Shown here: piece by piece, positions 1 to 8,884 of the stretch
How positions within the stretch are numbered: the stretch's first letter is position 1
How the letters are laid out: each line of letters opens with the position of its first letter
From: an uncultured Bacteroides sp.
Lineage (GTDB): Bacteria > Bacteroidota > Bacteroidia > Bacteroidales > Bacteroidaceae
Direction: 5' to 3'
Length of the DNA: 64,000 nt
Assembly (NCBI GenBank): GCA_900546645.1
Contig: URDR01000003.1
Location: 1-64,000, forward strand
Notes under the pieces: model-generated
Seen by the model: only the letters and a program-made list of their open reading frames with translations
The model's database searches: none
What the model was told of the DNA's origin: nothing
Position numbers and translations under genes: made by a program

Positions 1-128
1 ACTTCCACGATGTTGTCTTCACACATCCACATGAAGGTCTGCACTCCCCCATACCATTCGGTTTCCGACCTATCTCTTTGGGGGCAGCCATTAACTTGGG
101 ATAATGTTTTCTGCATTCTTTCCTTCAT
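1..128 (-). CDS. Putative intron-encoded protein, N-terminus (partial)
   Basis: An open frame starts at ATG 128 on the minus strand and runs without a stop to the window edge (42 codons, beginning MKERMQKTLSQVNG). Its place, about 420 bases inside a group II intron, is where the reverse transcriptase/maturase of such introns begins. None of the reverse transcriptase motifs fall in this short piece, so the product is inferred only from position. It would act in intron splicing and mobility. Confidence 0.45.
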   Translation of the reverse strand, partial: MKERMQKTLSQVNGCPQRDRSETEWYGGVQTFMWMCEDNIVE

Positions 129-552
129 AAGGTATGTTTCAATTACTATCGTTTAATTGTTAGGTTCAGCCCTTCATGCAATGTTATCGATTATTGCAAT
201 ACTATGGCATCTGCTGACTTCTCACGGCAAGCTTTACTCCACTTCTTTCGTAAAAAAAAACTATTTGAAGCGTCCGTGAGACCTCCTCGGATAAGGACAT
301 TGTCTTTCCATCTTATACCCACTTCATTTACACCGACCGTTCCGAATAGCTATCGGGCTTTGGTTTGTTTCGCAACCTTACCCACAGTCATATGCCTTAT
401 ATGAAGTTTCTGTCCGTTAGGTCAGATGTTTGCCGCCGGCTTCTTTCAGATTCCAACTCACGATGGACACCCTTGCCTTTGGCTATGTAATTCCCGCTAT
501 TAGGGCTTACTCGGGACTTGCACCCGTTAGACAATGCTCGTGCCGAGCATAC
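1..552 (-). mobile_element. Group II intron, 5' end (partial)
   Basis: Read on the minus strand, the segment starting at 552 begins GTATGCTCGGCACGAGC and continues with a GTGCAAGTCCCGAG stretch. This matches my recollection of the conserved 5' end of bacterial group II introns (GUGYG start, then a gGUGcAAGUCCcGAg domain I segment). About 420 bases of structured non-coding RNA precede a possible ORF start at 128, as expected for an intron with its ORF in domain IV. The intron lies in the same orientation as the rel gene, 7 bases past that gene's hairpin. The 3' part is outside the window. The intron identity is by remembered sequence similarity, not by a folded model. Confidence 0.72.
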
Positions 553-559
553 GACAAAG

Positions 560-592
560 AAATAGCGGGCTGAAAGCCTCAGTCCGCTATTT
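560..592 (-). terminator. Hairpin at the end of the rel gene
   Basis: A 14-base inverted repeat (AAATAGCGGaCTGA with a 5-base loop, one mismatch) overlaps the rel stop codon at 579-581. On the minus strand it is followed by ATTTCTTTGTC, a weak U-rich tail, and then by the group II intron start. It is a probable Rho-independent terminator for rel and the landing site of the intron. Confidence 0.6.
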
Positions 593-2849
593 CATCATCA
601 AACCGTTCGATACGGGTTACCTTCTTTATATTTTCTATTTTCTTCAGATTTGAACAGATGGTATTCACGTCGTCCACATCATGTACATACAGTTGAATAC
701 GTCCTTCAAAAATTCCATCATTCGACTCAATATTCAGTTTATGAATATTCACATTCAGCTGTTGGGAAATAATCTGAGTGACCTGATTAAGTATTCCTAT
801 GCTGTCAATTCCCTTTATATATACATTCACCAAGAAGTTCAACGCTTTTCCCGTTTCCCACTGCACCGCCAACAAGCGATTTCCGAAACTTGTTTTCAGT
901 TGGGCAGCTATCGGGCACTGACGCTTATGAATGATGATACGATTATTATCGTCTATATATCCCAACACATCGTCTCCCGGAATAGGTTTGCAACAATCGG
1001 CTATAATATAATTCTTCTGAATAGCGTCAGGTGTCAACTTTAAAATCTTCTTCTTATCAATCTCTAAAGCCGGAGCTGGAGTCTGTGTTTCCGCAGTCTT
1101 TGACTTGCTTGTTCCAAAAGCGAATGAAATGTATTTTTTCCAACTTGCTGCCGAAGGTTTATCCTTCAGTTCATTGCTATCGGTTTCACCCAAAACAATT
1201 ACTTTCTGACCAATCTGACAGGCAAGTTCGTCAGCCCCTTTCACCTTATGCAAGGTGCAAAGCTTCTTGATATTTTCATCGGTAGGTTCAATGCCTTCCT
1301 TACGCAAGAAATCATGCAACATTTCCTCTCCGCACTGCTGGCATTCACGGCGCTCTCTCTTCAAGATAGACTGGATTTTTGCCTTCGCCTTCGCCGTTGT
1401 AGCAAAATTAATCCATGAAGGCTGTACCTTTTGTGATTTGGAAGTTAAAATTTCCACTTGGTCACCGCTTTGAAGTTTATGACTAAGCGGTACTAATTTA
1501 TGATTAACCTTCGCCCCGATACAATGACTTCCCAAGAACGTATGAATAGAGAAAGCAAAGTCTAAGGCGGTACAGTTTTGAGGCATGGTCTTTATTTCCC
1601 CTTTAGGAGTAAAGACAAAGATTTCAGACGCAAATAAGTTCAACTTGATTGTATCTAAGAAGTCTAAAGCATCCGGCTGAGGGTCATCAAGGATTTCCTT
1701 AATGGTTTTAAGCCATTTGCTCAGTTCACCTTCATCTTCACTTCCACCCCCTTCTTTATACTTCCAATGGGCAGCAAATCCCTGTTCAGCCACATCATTC
1801 ATTCGTTCGCTACGAATCTGCACTTCAATCCATTGTCCCTTGTTACTCATCAGCGTAACATGCAGAGCCTGGTAGCCATTTGCCTTGGGATGGCTGACCC
1901 AGTCACGTAATCTATCCGGATGCGGCTTGTATATTTTGGAAATGGCAACATAAATATCAAAGCAGTCATTCAGTTCCTCTTCTTCATTTCTAGGAGTAAA
2001 AATGATACGTACAGCCAAGATATCATAGATTTCCTCAAATGTAATATGCTTATTCTGCATCTTATTCCAGATGGAATAAGGCGACTTGATGCGAGCCTGA
2101 ATGCGATATGGAATATTCATCTTATCCAACTGCTCGCGGATAGGAGCTGTAAATTCCTCAAATACGCTGTCGCGTTCAGCTTGAGTTTCTTGTAACTTTT
2201 CCTGAATCTGCTGGTAGGTTTCGGGATGTTCATATTTAAAGCTCAAGTCCTCAAGCTCCGTTTTAATACGATTCAGCCCCAAACGATTGGCTAAAGGCGC
2301 ATAGATATAAAGCGTTTCCCCGGCTATTTTATATTGCTTGCTTGGAAGCATAGACCCAAGTGTACGCATATTATGAAGACGGTCGGCTATCTTAATAAGT
2401 ATCACCCGGATGTCATCATTCATCGTAAGCAAAAGCTTCTTGAAGTTTTCAGCTTGAGCCGAAGCCCGGTCTCCAAAAATTCCGCCAGATATTTTAGTCA
2501 GCCCATCTACGATTTGGGCTATCTTTGCTCCAAACAGATTCTCAATGTCTTCTACGGTATAATCGGTATCCTCTACCACATCATGAAGCAAGGCAGAACA
2601 AATAGACGTAGAGCCCAATCCTATTTCGCAGCAGGCAATACGCGCCACCGCTATCGGATGCAATATATAAGGCTCACCCGAGCGTCTGCGCACTCCTTTA
2701 TGAGCCTGTTTGGCAAAATTAAAAGCTTTTGTAATGATTTCCACCTTTTTACGATGTTTGCTTTCCAGATACCTGTCAAGCAACTCCTGAAAGGCTTCAT
2801 TTATCAGTCTTTCATCCGCCTGTTCCTGCATTAGTTTTTCATCCGCCAT
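579..2849 (-). CDS. RelA/SpoT-family (p)ppGpp synthetase/hydrolase
   Basis: A 756-residue bifunctional-type stringent response enzyme that makes and degrades (p)ppGpp in the cytoplasm. The order of domains is HD hydrolase (about 40-190, with the HDVVEDT motif at 89-95, so hydrolase residues are kept), synthetase (about 250-370, RIKSPYSIWNKM), TGS (about 405-465, beginning IFVFTPKGE), a Cys-rich region (IADCCKPIPGDD) and a C-terminal ACT domain. Full length for a long RSH protein. It has its own promoter at 2882-2911, separate from the upstream parAB operon. Bacteroidales usually carry two long RSH genes, so I do not choose between the rel and spoT names. Confidence 0.95.
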   Translation of the reverse strand: MADEKLMQEQADERLINEAFQELLDRYLESKHRKKVEIITKAFNFAKQAHKGVRRRSGEPYILHPIAVARIACCEIGLGSTSICSALLHDVVEDTDYTVEDIENLFGAKIAQIVDGLTKISGGIFGDRASAQAENFKKLLLTMNDDIRVILIKIADRLHNMRTLGSMLPSKQYKIAGETLYIYAPLANRLGLNRIKTELEDLSFKYEHPETYQQIQEKLQETQAERDSVFEEFTAPIREQLDKMNIPYRIQARIKSPYSIWNKMQNKHITFEEIYDILAVRIIFTPRNEEEELNDCFDIYVAISKIYKPHPDRLRDWVSHPKANGYQALHVTLMSNKGQWIEVQIRSERMNDVAEQGFAAHWKYKEGGGSEDEGELSKWLKTIKEILDDPQPDALDFLDTIKLNLFASEIFVFTPKGEIKTMPQNCTALDFAFSIHTFLGSHCIGAKVNHKLVPLSHKLQSGDQVEILTSKSQKVQPSWINFATTAKAKAKIQSILKRERRECQQCGEEMLHDFLRKEGIEPTDENIKKLCTLHKVKGADELACQIGQKVIVLGETDSNELKDKPSAASWKKYISFAFGTSKSKTAETQTPAPALEIDKKKILKLTPDAIQKNYIIADCCKPIPGDDVLGYIDDNNRIIIHKRQCPIAAQLKTSFGNRLLAVQWETGKALNFLVNVYIKGIDSIGILNQVTQIISQQLNVNIHKLNIESNDGIFEGRIQLYVHDVDDVNTICSNLKKIENIKKVTRIERFDDEIAD

Positions 2850-2881
2850 ATCTCTTCCTTCAACATTTTAAATCAATAATG

Positions 2882-2911
2882 CAAAAATAAAGAAAATTAA
2901 GAGATATGCAA
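2882..2911 (-). promoter_or_regulatory. Promoter for the rel gene
   Basis: On the minus strand a TTG (-33 element) is followed after 19 bases by TATTTTTG, matching the Bacteroides -7 consensus TAnnTTTG. It lies about 32 bases upstream of the rel ATG. Confidence 0.65.
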
Positions 2912-2933
2912 GAGTATCAAGTCTTTTTATTTT

Positions 2934-4175
2934 CTATCGGATGCGTAACGACTTTCCGGCACGTATATTATTGCCCTTGATTCCATTCAGCCGGCGAAGT
3001 TGGCTCACGCTGACTCCATAGCGTGCCGCAATACCTCCCAATGTTTCCCCGTTACGGATGCGGTGATAAACCGCCTTACTGGCAGGAATATCCTGTACGG
3101 TTACAGTGGAACGACGTTTTTGATAGACTTCCGGCTTATAGTTATAAATACTGTCTTCATGGTCAATAAAGCAACTCATCATATCGGTAGGCAAACGAAG
3201 TGCGTAAGGTTGCTCATTTCCCGGAATAACATCTTTCTTAAACTCAGGATTAAGTGCCCGCAACTTATCTAAGTTAATGTTGCAAACAGCAGCCACCTGA
3301 TTTAAATTCAAATTACGCGACACATGCACAGTATCCGTACTTTCGGGCATATTCATTTCCATCGGACTAATATTATGCTCACAATAATAAGTCATAATAT
3401 AATTAGCCGCGATGAAAGCCGGAACATAACTTCGGGTTTCTTTAGGAAGATAATTATATAACTTCCAGAAGTCTGTTTCTCCTCCAGCTCTACGAATCGC
3501 TTTATTGATTGTACCCGGTCCGCAATTATAAGCAGCAAGCACCAAGTTCCAGTCATGATAAATCTCATATAAATCTCTCAAGTAACGCACAGCCGCTCTT
3601 GTTGACTTAAGCGGGTCTCTGCGCTCATCGACCAGCGAATTGCTTTTCAATCCATACGCCTGTCCGGTCCGGAGCATAAACTGCCATAGCCCGGTAGCTC
3701 CTTGACGCGAAACCGCTACCGGATTTAAAGCTGATTCAATTACCGGAAGATATTTCAATTCAAGCGGAAGGTCATATAAGTCTAATGCCTCTTCGAAGAT
3801 AGGCATATAAAAATTATTGGCACTCAGCATGAAGGCAACCTTTTGCCGCAAACGGGTAGCATACATTTCAATATACTTTTTCACGACATCATTAAAGGGC
3901 ATTTCCACAATAGCCGGAATGCGCTTCAAGCGATCCATATAAACAGAATCGCTGACCTGCGGATTAGCAGAGGTCATCGTACAGTTTTCATTCGGATTGA
4001 TATAATGCTTTGAAATCCAGTCCAAGTAAAGGCTGTCGGTTTCCGAAATCATACCTTCGGGCAAATCGGTCAAATCTTCTTTATTAGATTCTACAGTAAC
4101 ATTCTGCACCGTATTTTGGGCTGCAACAGCAGAAAATCCCAAAGCAGTCAATAAGCTAATAAACAGTTTTTTCAT
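2934..4175 (-). CDS. MltD-like membrane-bound lytic transglycosylase with LysM
   Basis: A 413-residue exported murein hydrolase. A signal peptide (about 1-19, ending AVAAQ) is followed by an SLT transglycosylase domain (about 115-260). The catalytic Glu is E147 in VIESALNP, and the family motifs GLWQFM and AAYNCGPG are present. A C-terminal LysM repeat (about 369-413, YHRIRNGETLGGIAARYG) would bind peptidoglycan. The start lies 5 bases from the stop of the DUF5683 gene, so it belongs to the parA-parB-DUF5683 operon. The enzyme cleaves glycan strands to 1,6-anhydromuropeptides in the periplasm. Confidence 0.93.
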   Translation of the reverse strand: MKKLFISLLTALGFSAVAAQNTVQNVTVESNKEDLTDLPEGMISETDSLYLDWISKHYINPNENCTMTSANPQVSDSVYMDRLKRIPAIVEMPFNDVVKKYIEMYATRLRQKVAFMLSANNFYMPIFEEALDLYDLPLELKYLPVIESALNPVAVSRQGATGLWQFMLRTGQAYGLKSNSLVDERRDPLKSTRAAVRYLRDLYEIYHDWNLVLAAYNCGPGTINKAIRRAGGETDFWKLYNYLPKETRSYVPAFIAANYIMTYYCEHNISPMEMNMPESTDTVHVSRNLNLNQVAAVCNINLDKLRALNPEFKKDVIPGNEQPYALRLPTDMMSCFIDHEDSIYNYKPEVYQKRRSTVTVQDIPASKAVYHRIRNGETLGGIAARYGVSVSQLRRLNGIKGNNIRAGKSLRIR

Positions 4176-4180
4176 GGATA

Positions 4181-4966
4181 CTAAAATTTGATACTACACT
4201 GCAATCCAACCCCTTGCGGACGGTGGCGGCAGGCATCATTAAATATAGCGGGTTCCAGCTTCAGTCCTAAGTCCTTTGAAATATCAAAGTCAGAAAGTTC
4301 TGCATCGACATACGCATCGATTACAGAAAGCAGATAAACCCCAATAAAAGCAAATATACTTAAGTCGCGCTGACGCCGATACAAATCTTTTTGTTTACGA
4401 AAGCGCTCTTGATAATATTTCAGGTTATTCAGAATATCCTCTTGTGTTCTTCCAGCCCCCACAAAATCCATATAACTGTCATTATTCGGATTATTGCTCA
4501 TAATATCCTGATAAGCCTGCGAATAATCCTTATACATCTTTCCGTTCCAGGTCAAAGCATAAGCACACCCCACAAAGCCCCCGTAAATAATAGGCAGTTT
4601 CCAGTATTTCCGGTTATAAATCTGTCCGGCACCCGGAATAACCAATCCCAGCCAGACTGATTTCTTTGAATCAGGAATCCAACGTTTTTTCTTTTTCGGC
4701 ATCATTGTCTGAACAGAATCATTCTGCCGAGCCAGTACGGCTGTGTCAACCGGAGCTTCCAATGCCTCCAAACGCTGCGTACGTTGAACGATTGAAGTAT
4801 CAGAAGAAAGACTATCAGCTAAAGCACTCACATGAGTAGAGTCCGCCTTCATCAGTCCAAGACGATGATTGCGGGCACGCTGAGCATAGCTTTCTGCGGG
4901 TCCAGATACCAGACCGCACAAAAAGAGCAGGACAGACAAGATATATATAAATCTCCGTTGTTTCAA
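4181..4966 (-). CDS. DUF5683 domain-containing envelope protein
   Basis: A 261-residue protein of unknown function from a family limited to Bacteroidota. It has an N-terminal signal peptide (about 1-28), a low-complexity Ser/Thr/Asp-rich segment to about residue 90, then the DUF5683 core with SVWLGLVIPGAGQIYNRKYW, a hydrophobic stretch (IYGGFVGCAYALTWNG) and a second one near 205-220 (LSIFAFIGVYLLSVIDAY). It sits between parB (11 bases) and the transglycosylase (5 bases), which suggests co-expression. I can assign no reaction. Confidence 0.85.
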   Translation of the reverse strand: MKQRRFIYILSVLLFLCGLVSGPAESYAQRARNHRLGLMKADSTHVSALADSLSSDTSIVQRTQRLEALEAPVDTAVLARQNDSVQTMMPKKKKRWIPDSKKSVWLGLVIPGAGQIYNRKYWKLPIIYGGFVGCAYALTWNGKMYKDYSQAYQDIMSNNPNNDSYMDFVGAGRTQEDILNNLKYYQERFRKQKDLYRRQRDLSIFAFIGVYLLSVIDAYVDAELSDFDISKDLGLKLEPAIFNDACRHRPQGVGLQCSIKF

Positions 4967-4977
4967 GGTTCCTCTAT

Positions 4978-5874
4978 TTATTCAGTTTTCTTCAACGAAT
5001 CCAGAATCTCCATAATACGTTCCAAGTCGGCCTCATTATTAAAGGGGATACTTATTTTTCCTTTCCCCTTCGGGCTGCATGAAAGTTGCACTTTTGCGCC
5101 AAAGAACGTACAGAGATGATCCTGCAACATGGAATACACTTCAGAAAGTTTAGCCCCTTTCGGTGCGATTTTTTTTCCTCCTGATTCTACTTCCTCTCCA
5201 TTAGATAAAGCCTTCACCAGTTCTTCAACCTTTCTCACCGAATACCCTTGTGAGAGAATTTCATTATAAATCCTGATTTGCATTTTAGGATCATCCAGAG
5301 CAAGCAAAGCACGGGCGTGTCCCATGTCGATTTCCTTGTTTTTGAGAGCCACTTGAATTTGGGCAGGCAGTTTCAGCAGTCGCAGATAGTTGGCAATCGT
5401 GGTACGCTTTTTCCCAACCCGCTCACTTAACCGTTCCTGCGTCAGTTCATACTGTTCGATAAGATGCTGGTAAGCAAGCGCAATTTCCAGAGAGTTCAAG
5501 TCTTCACGCTGAATGTTTTCAATCAGCGCCATTTCCATTACATTCTCATCATCAGCCGTACGGATATAAGCCGGTATAGCCTTCATCCCCGCCATTACAG
5601 ACGCCCGGTAACGCCGTTCGCCTGCAATAATTTGATAAGAATCATCACTCAGCTTACGTAACGTGATAGGCTGGATAATACCTATTTCAGCTATAGAGTC
5701 AGCAAGTTCCTGCAAGGCTATCGGGTCGAATTCACGACGAGGCTGATTCGGATTCGCCGAAATCTTGCTCAGTTCAATTTCATTAATAGAAGAAGAGCCT
5801 GAGGTTTTTACCTCTTCGTTAGATATTAACGCGTCAAGTCCTCTTCCCAATGCAAATTTCTTTTGTACTGCCAT
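4978..5874 (-). CDS. parB: Chromosome partitioning protein ParB
   Basis: A 298-residue DNA-binding protein that loads at parS sites and works with ParA in origin segregation. The N-terminal ParB/Srx nuclease-like domain covers about 30-125 (NPNQPRREFDP, GERRYRASVMAG, ENIQREDLNSLE). A helix-turn-helix follows (about 140-200, ERLSERVGKKRTTIANYLRLL) and then a C-terminal dimerization region. GERRYR and ENIQR are the family's CTP-binding signatures. The gene follows parA with a 4-base gap. I did not find a parS site in the window. Confidence 0.96.
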   Translation of the reverse strand: MAVQKKFALGRGLDALISNEEVKTSGSSSINEIELSKISANPNQPRREFDPIALQELADSIAEIGIIQPITLRKLSDDSYQIIAGERRYRASVMAGMKAIPAYIRTADDENVMEMALIENIQREDLNSLEIALAYQHLIEQYELTQERLSERVGKKRTTIANYLRLLKLPAQIQVALKNKEIDMGHARALLALDDPKMQIRIYNEILSQGYSVRKVEELVKALSNGEEVESGGKKIAPKGAKLSEVYSMLQDHLCTFFGAKVQLSCSPKGKGKISIPFNNEADLERIMEILDSLKKTE

Positions 5875-5878
5875 ATGC

Positions 5879-6646
5879 TTACTTACTGTTTCGATTTATA
5901 ATTTCATTAGCCAAAGAGAGATGGTTTTTAGCTCCGGTTGATTCCGCATCATATAATATGGCAGGAATTCCGTGACTGGGAGCTTCACTCAATTTAACGT
6001 TACGCTGGATGATGGTTTTAAACACCAGCTCCTGAAAGTGGCGTTTCACCTCATCATAAATCTGATTAGCCAGACGAAGGCGCGAGTCAAACATGGTCAA
6101 CAGAAAGCCTTCTATTTCCAAAGAAGGATTCAGCTTCGTCTTGATAATCTTAATTGTATTCAGCAATTTACTGATACCTTCCAATGCAAAATACTCACAC
6201 TGTACGGGGATAATCACCGAATCGGCTGCAGTCAGCGCATTTATGGTTATTAATCCCAAAGAAGGTGAACAGTCTATCAATATATAGTCATACTCTGCCT
6301 TCATCGGGTCCAGAGCATGGCGCATAATTTTCTCTCTATTCTCAAGGTTCAGCATTTCTATTTCCGCCCCCACCAAGTCAATGTGAGAGGGTATAATGTC
6401 TAATCCGTCAATATCAGTCGTATAAATGGCCTCCCGAACATCGGCCTGATTTATAAGACATTCATAAATAGAACAATCAATATCTTTCAAATCCACACCT
6501 AATCCTGACGAAGCATTTGCCTGAGGATCAGCATCTATAACAAGCACTTTTTTTTCCAAAGTGGCTAAAGATGCAGCCAAGTTTATAGTAGTTGTCGTTT
6601 TGCCGACGCCACCTTTCTGATTGGCTAAAGCAATAATTTTTCCCAT
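5879..6646 (-). CDS. parA: Chromosome partitioning ATPase ParA/Soj
   Basis: A 255-residue deviant-Walker ATPase that moves ParB-bound origins. The Walker A motif KGGVGKTTTTINLA with the signature Lys lies at about 10-23, Walker A' (VIDADPQANAS) at about 36-46 and Walker B (DYILIDCSPSLG) at about 119-130. Length is normal for chromosomal ParA. It is the first gene of a four-gene minus-strand operon (parA, parB, DUF5683, transglycosylase). Chromosomal rather than plasmid origin is inferred from the housekeeping neighbours. Confidence 0.96.
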   Translation of the reverse strand: MGKIIALANQKGGVGKTTTTINLAASLATLEKKVLVIDADPQANASSGLGVDLKDIDCSIYECLINQADVREAIYTTDIDGLDIIPSHIDLVGAEIEMLNLENREKIMRHALDPMKAEYDYILIDCSPSLGLITINALTAADSVIIPVQCEYFALEGISKLLNTIKIIKTKLNPSLEIEGFLLTMFDSRLRLANQIYDEVKRHFQELVFKTIIQRNVKLSEAPSHGIPAILYDAESTGAKNHLSLANEIINRNSK

Positions 6647-6802
6647 ATTAATCAGTTTATTCTGATTGCGAAGTTACGCAATAATTAGCGATAGTACCTA
6701 CAAAAAAGAGCTACTTTTATAAAAGTGTTGATAACTCACTGCTTTTGTTAATAACTTCAACGAGCGCAAAGATAGGCATTTCTATTTAAATGTAATAACC
6801 GG

Positions 6803-6833
6803 TTGGGGAAGATTAAGATTTGTTGTAACTTTA
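6803..6833 (+). promoter_or_regulatory. Putative promoter for surE-lpxB
   Basis: A TTG at 6803-6805 is followed after 20 bases by TAACTTTA, one base off the TAnnTTTG consensus. It ends 23 bases before the surE ATG at 6857. Confidence 0.45.
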
Positions 6834-6856
6834 CCACCGATTAAATTGAAAACAAC

Positions 6857-7627
6857 ATGAAAGAAAGACCACTCCTGTTGCTGTCAAACGATGACGGCGT
6901 AAATGCCAAAGGCATCCAAGAACTGATCAAGGCTCTGCGCCCCGTAGCCGACCTCATCGTTGTGGCTCCTGACGGTCCCCGTTCGGGAGCTTCCGGATCA
7001 ATCACTTCCGAAACCCCTTTGCGCCACACGCTGATTAAGCAAGAACCAGGCCTTATTATATATAAATGTACCGGAACGCCTGTTGACTGCGTAAAGTTAG
7101 CACTGCATACGCTTATGCCCCGCACCCCCCACTTGGTCATCGGAGGTATTAACCACGGAGATAACTCTTCGGTAAATGTACATTATTCCGGAACCATGGG
7201 AGTAGTCATTGAAGGGTGTCTAAAAGGAATCCCTTCTATCGGATTTTCACTGTGCAACCATGCGCCAGATGCCGACTTTACGCCCTGCCTGCCTTATGTG
7301 CGCCGCATCACTGAAGAGGTTTTAAACAACCGGCTTCCGAAGGGAATTTGCCTGAATGTCAACTTTCCCGATACGAAAGAATTAAAAGGTGTCCGCATCT
7401 GCCGTCAGACCGACGGGGTATGGATACATGAGTTTGAAAAAGCTGAACACCCACGGGGAGGTAATTATTACTGGCTTACCGGAAGCTACCAAAATAACGA
7501 GCCGGAAGCAGAAGACACAGACCACTGGGCGCTTGACCATGGTTACGCTGCTATTACTCCTACTCAAATTGACGTGACAGCTTATACTTTACTCGACAAA
7601 CTTAATCACTGGAACTGGGAAGTATGA
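6857..7627 (+). CDS. surE: 5'/3'-nucleotidase SurE
   Basis: A 256-residue metal-dependent nucleotidase that removes phosphate from nucleoside monophosphates and is linked to stationary-phase survival. The N-terminal SNDDG motif (10-14) gives the paired Asp metal ligands. GPRSGASGSIT and IGGINHGDN supply the conserved Ser and Asn ligands. Length is typical. The stop overlaps the lpxB start (ATGA at 7624-7627), so the two genes are translationally coupled. Confidence 0.95.
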   Translation: MKERPLLLLSNDDGVNAKGIQELIKALRPVADLIVVAPDGPRSGASGSITSETPLRHTLIKQEPGLIIYKCTGTPVDCVKLALHTLMPRTPHLVIGGINHGDNSSVNVHYSGTMGVVIEGCLKGIPSIGFSLCNHAPDADFTPCLPYVRRITEEVLNNRLPKGICLNVNFPDTKELKGVRICRQTDGVWIHEFEKAEHPRGGNYYWLTGSYQNNEPEAEDTDHWALDHGYAAITPTQIDVTAYTLLDKLNHWNWEV

Positions 7628-8763
7628 AATATTATCTGATTGCCGGCGAGGCATCCGGAGACTTACATGCCTCTAACTTGATGAAAGCGATTCTACAAGA
7701 AGACCCGAAAGCAGAATTTCGCTTCTTCGGAGGCGATCTGATGGCTAAAGCAGGAGGTACCTGTGTAAAACATTACCGAGATATGGCATATATGGGATTT
7801 ATCCCTGTATTGCTTCACTTGCGCACCATCTTCCGGAATCTCAGCTGTTGCAAGCAGGACATCTTAACTTGGAAACCAGACGTTCTGATACTGATTGACT
7901 ATCCGGGATTCAACCTAAAAGTTGCCAAATTCATTAAACAACACAGCAGTATTCCTGTTTATTATTACATCTCTCCCAAAATATGGGCTTGGAAAGAATA
8001 CCGCATCAAAAACATCAGACGAGATATTGACAAATTATTGTCCATTCTTCCATTTGAGGTGGATTTCTTCAAGAAACATCACTATCCTGTCAATTATGTA
8101 GGAAACCCGTGTGTGGATGCAGTGCAGACCTTCCGTGAAAACTATCAGGAGAGCCTGGATGAGTTTCAGCTGCGCAATAAGTTAGACAACAGACCGATTA
8201 TTGCTTTACTAGCCGGCAGCAGAAAGCAAGAAATCAAAGACAATCTGTCGCGGATGACAGAAGCCTCAAAAGATTTTCCACAATATCAGTTTGTGGTAGC
8301 AGGAGCTCCCGGAATCGACCCGGAGTTTTATCAGCAATTCATCGGCAAGGATACGAAAATTTTATTCGGACAGACGTATCCTTTACTGACGCATGCCACT
8401 GCCGCACTGGTTACAAGCGGAACTGCCACACTTGAAACGGCACTCTTTAAGGTACCTCAAGTGGTTTGCTATTATACAACTGCCGGGAAACTGGTTTCTT
8501 TCCTCCGCCGCCATATTTTAAAGGTTCAATATATCTCTCTAGTCAATCTGATTTCCGGAAACGAAGCCGTAACAGAACTGGTAGCCGACGGAATGACTGT
8601 GACAAACCTGAAGGCTGAACTCAAGCAGATTCTTCCTGATGGAAACAAGCGTTCTAAAATGCTCTCCGACTATGAGCAGCTAATCCAAACCTTAGGAACA
8701 GCCGGAGCCTCTCAACGTGCAGCCGAAATCATAATCAGCTCTTTATCAGGAGGCAAGAAATAA
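7624..8763 (+). CDS. lpxB: Lipid-A-disaccharide synthase LpxB
   Basis: A 379-residue GT19 glycosyltransferase. It condenses UDP-2,3-diacylglucosamine with lipid X to form the lipid A disaccharide at the inner membrane. The start MKYYLIAGEASGDLHASNL holds the family's GEASGD motif, and YYISPKIWAWKEYRIKNI, LLAGSRKQEI and TSGTATLETALF match the conserved blocks. It overlaps surE by 4 bases, and a strong terminator follows at 8797-8841. Confidence 0.96.
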   Translation: MKYYLIAGEASGDLHASNLMKAILQEDPKAEFRFFGGDLMAKAGGTCVKHYRDMAYMGFIPVLLHLRTIFRNLSCCKQDILTWKPDVLILIDYPGFNLKVAKFIKQHSSIPVYYYISPKIWAWKEYRIKNIRRDIDKLLSILPFEVDFFKKHHYPVNYVGNPCVDAVQTFRENYQESLDEFQLRNKLDNRPIIALLAGSRKQEIKDNLSRMTEASKDFPQYQFVVAGAPGIDPEFYQQFIGKDTKILFGQTYPLLTHATAALVTSGTATLETALFKVPQVVCYYTTAGKLVSFLRRHILKVQYISLVNLISGNEAVTELVADGMTVTNLKAELKQILPDGNKRSKMLSDYEQLIQTLGTAGASQRAAEIIISSLSGGKK

Positions 8764-8796
8764 AACAAGCATTCTGATTCTCTCTTACAAAACAGC

Positions 8797-8841
8797 AAAA
8801 AAACGCCTAAGCATTTCACTTGAAATGCTTAGGCGTTTTTT
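8797..8841 (+). terminator. Terminator after lpxB
   Basis: A long near-perfect hairpin has arms AACGCCTAAGCATTTCA and TGAAATGCTTAGGCGTT, flanked by A and T runs. It can serve lpxB and, on the other strand, the histidine phosphatase gene. Confidence 0.85.
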
Positions 8842-8884
8842 GACAAATGAATAAACATTTTTCTATAAGACATACAGCCTGTTT

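Noticed and set aside
204..404. 66-codon plus-strand frame near the left end
   Set aside because: It lies antisense within the structured RNA of the group II intron and has no protein-like pattern.
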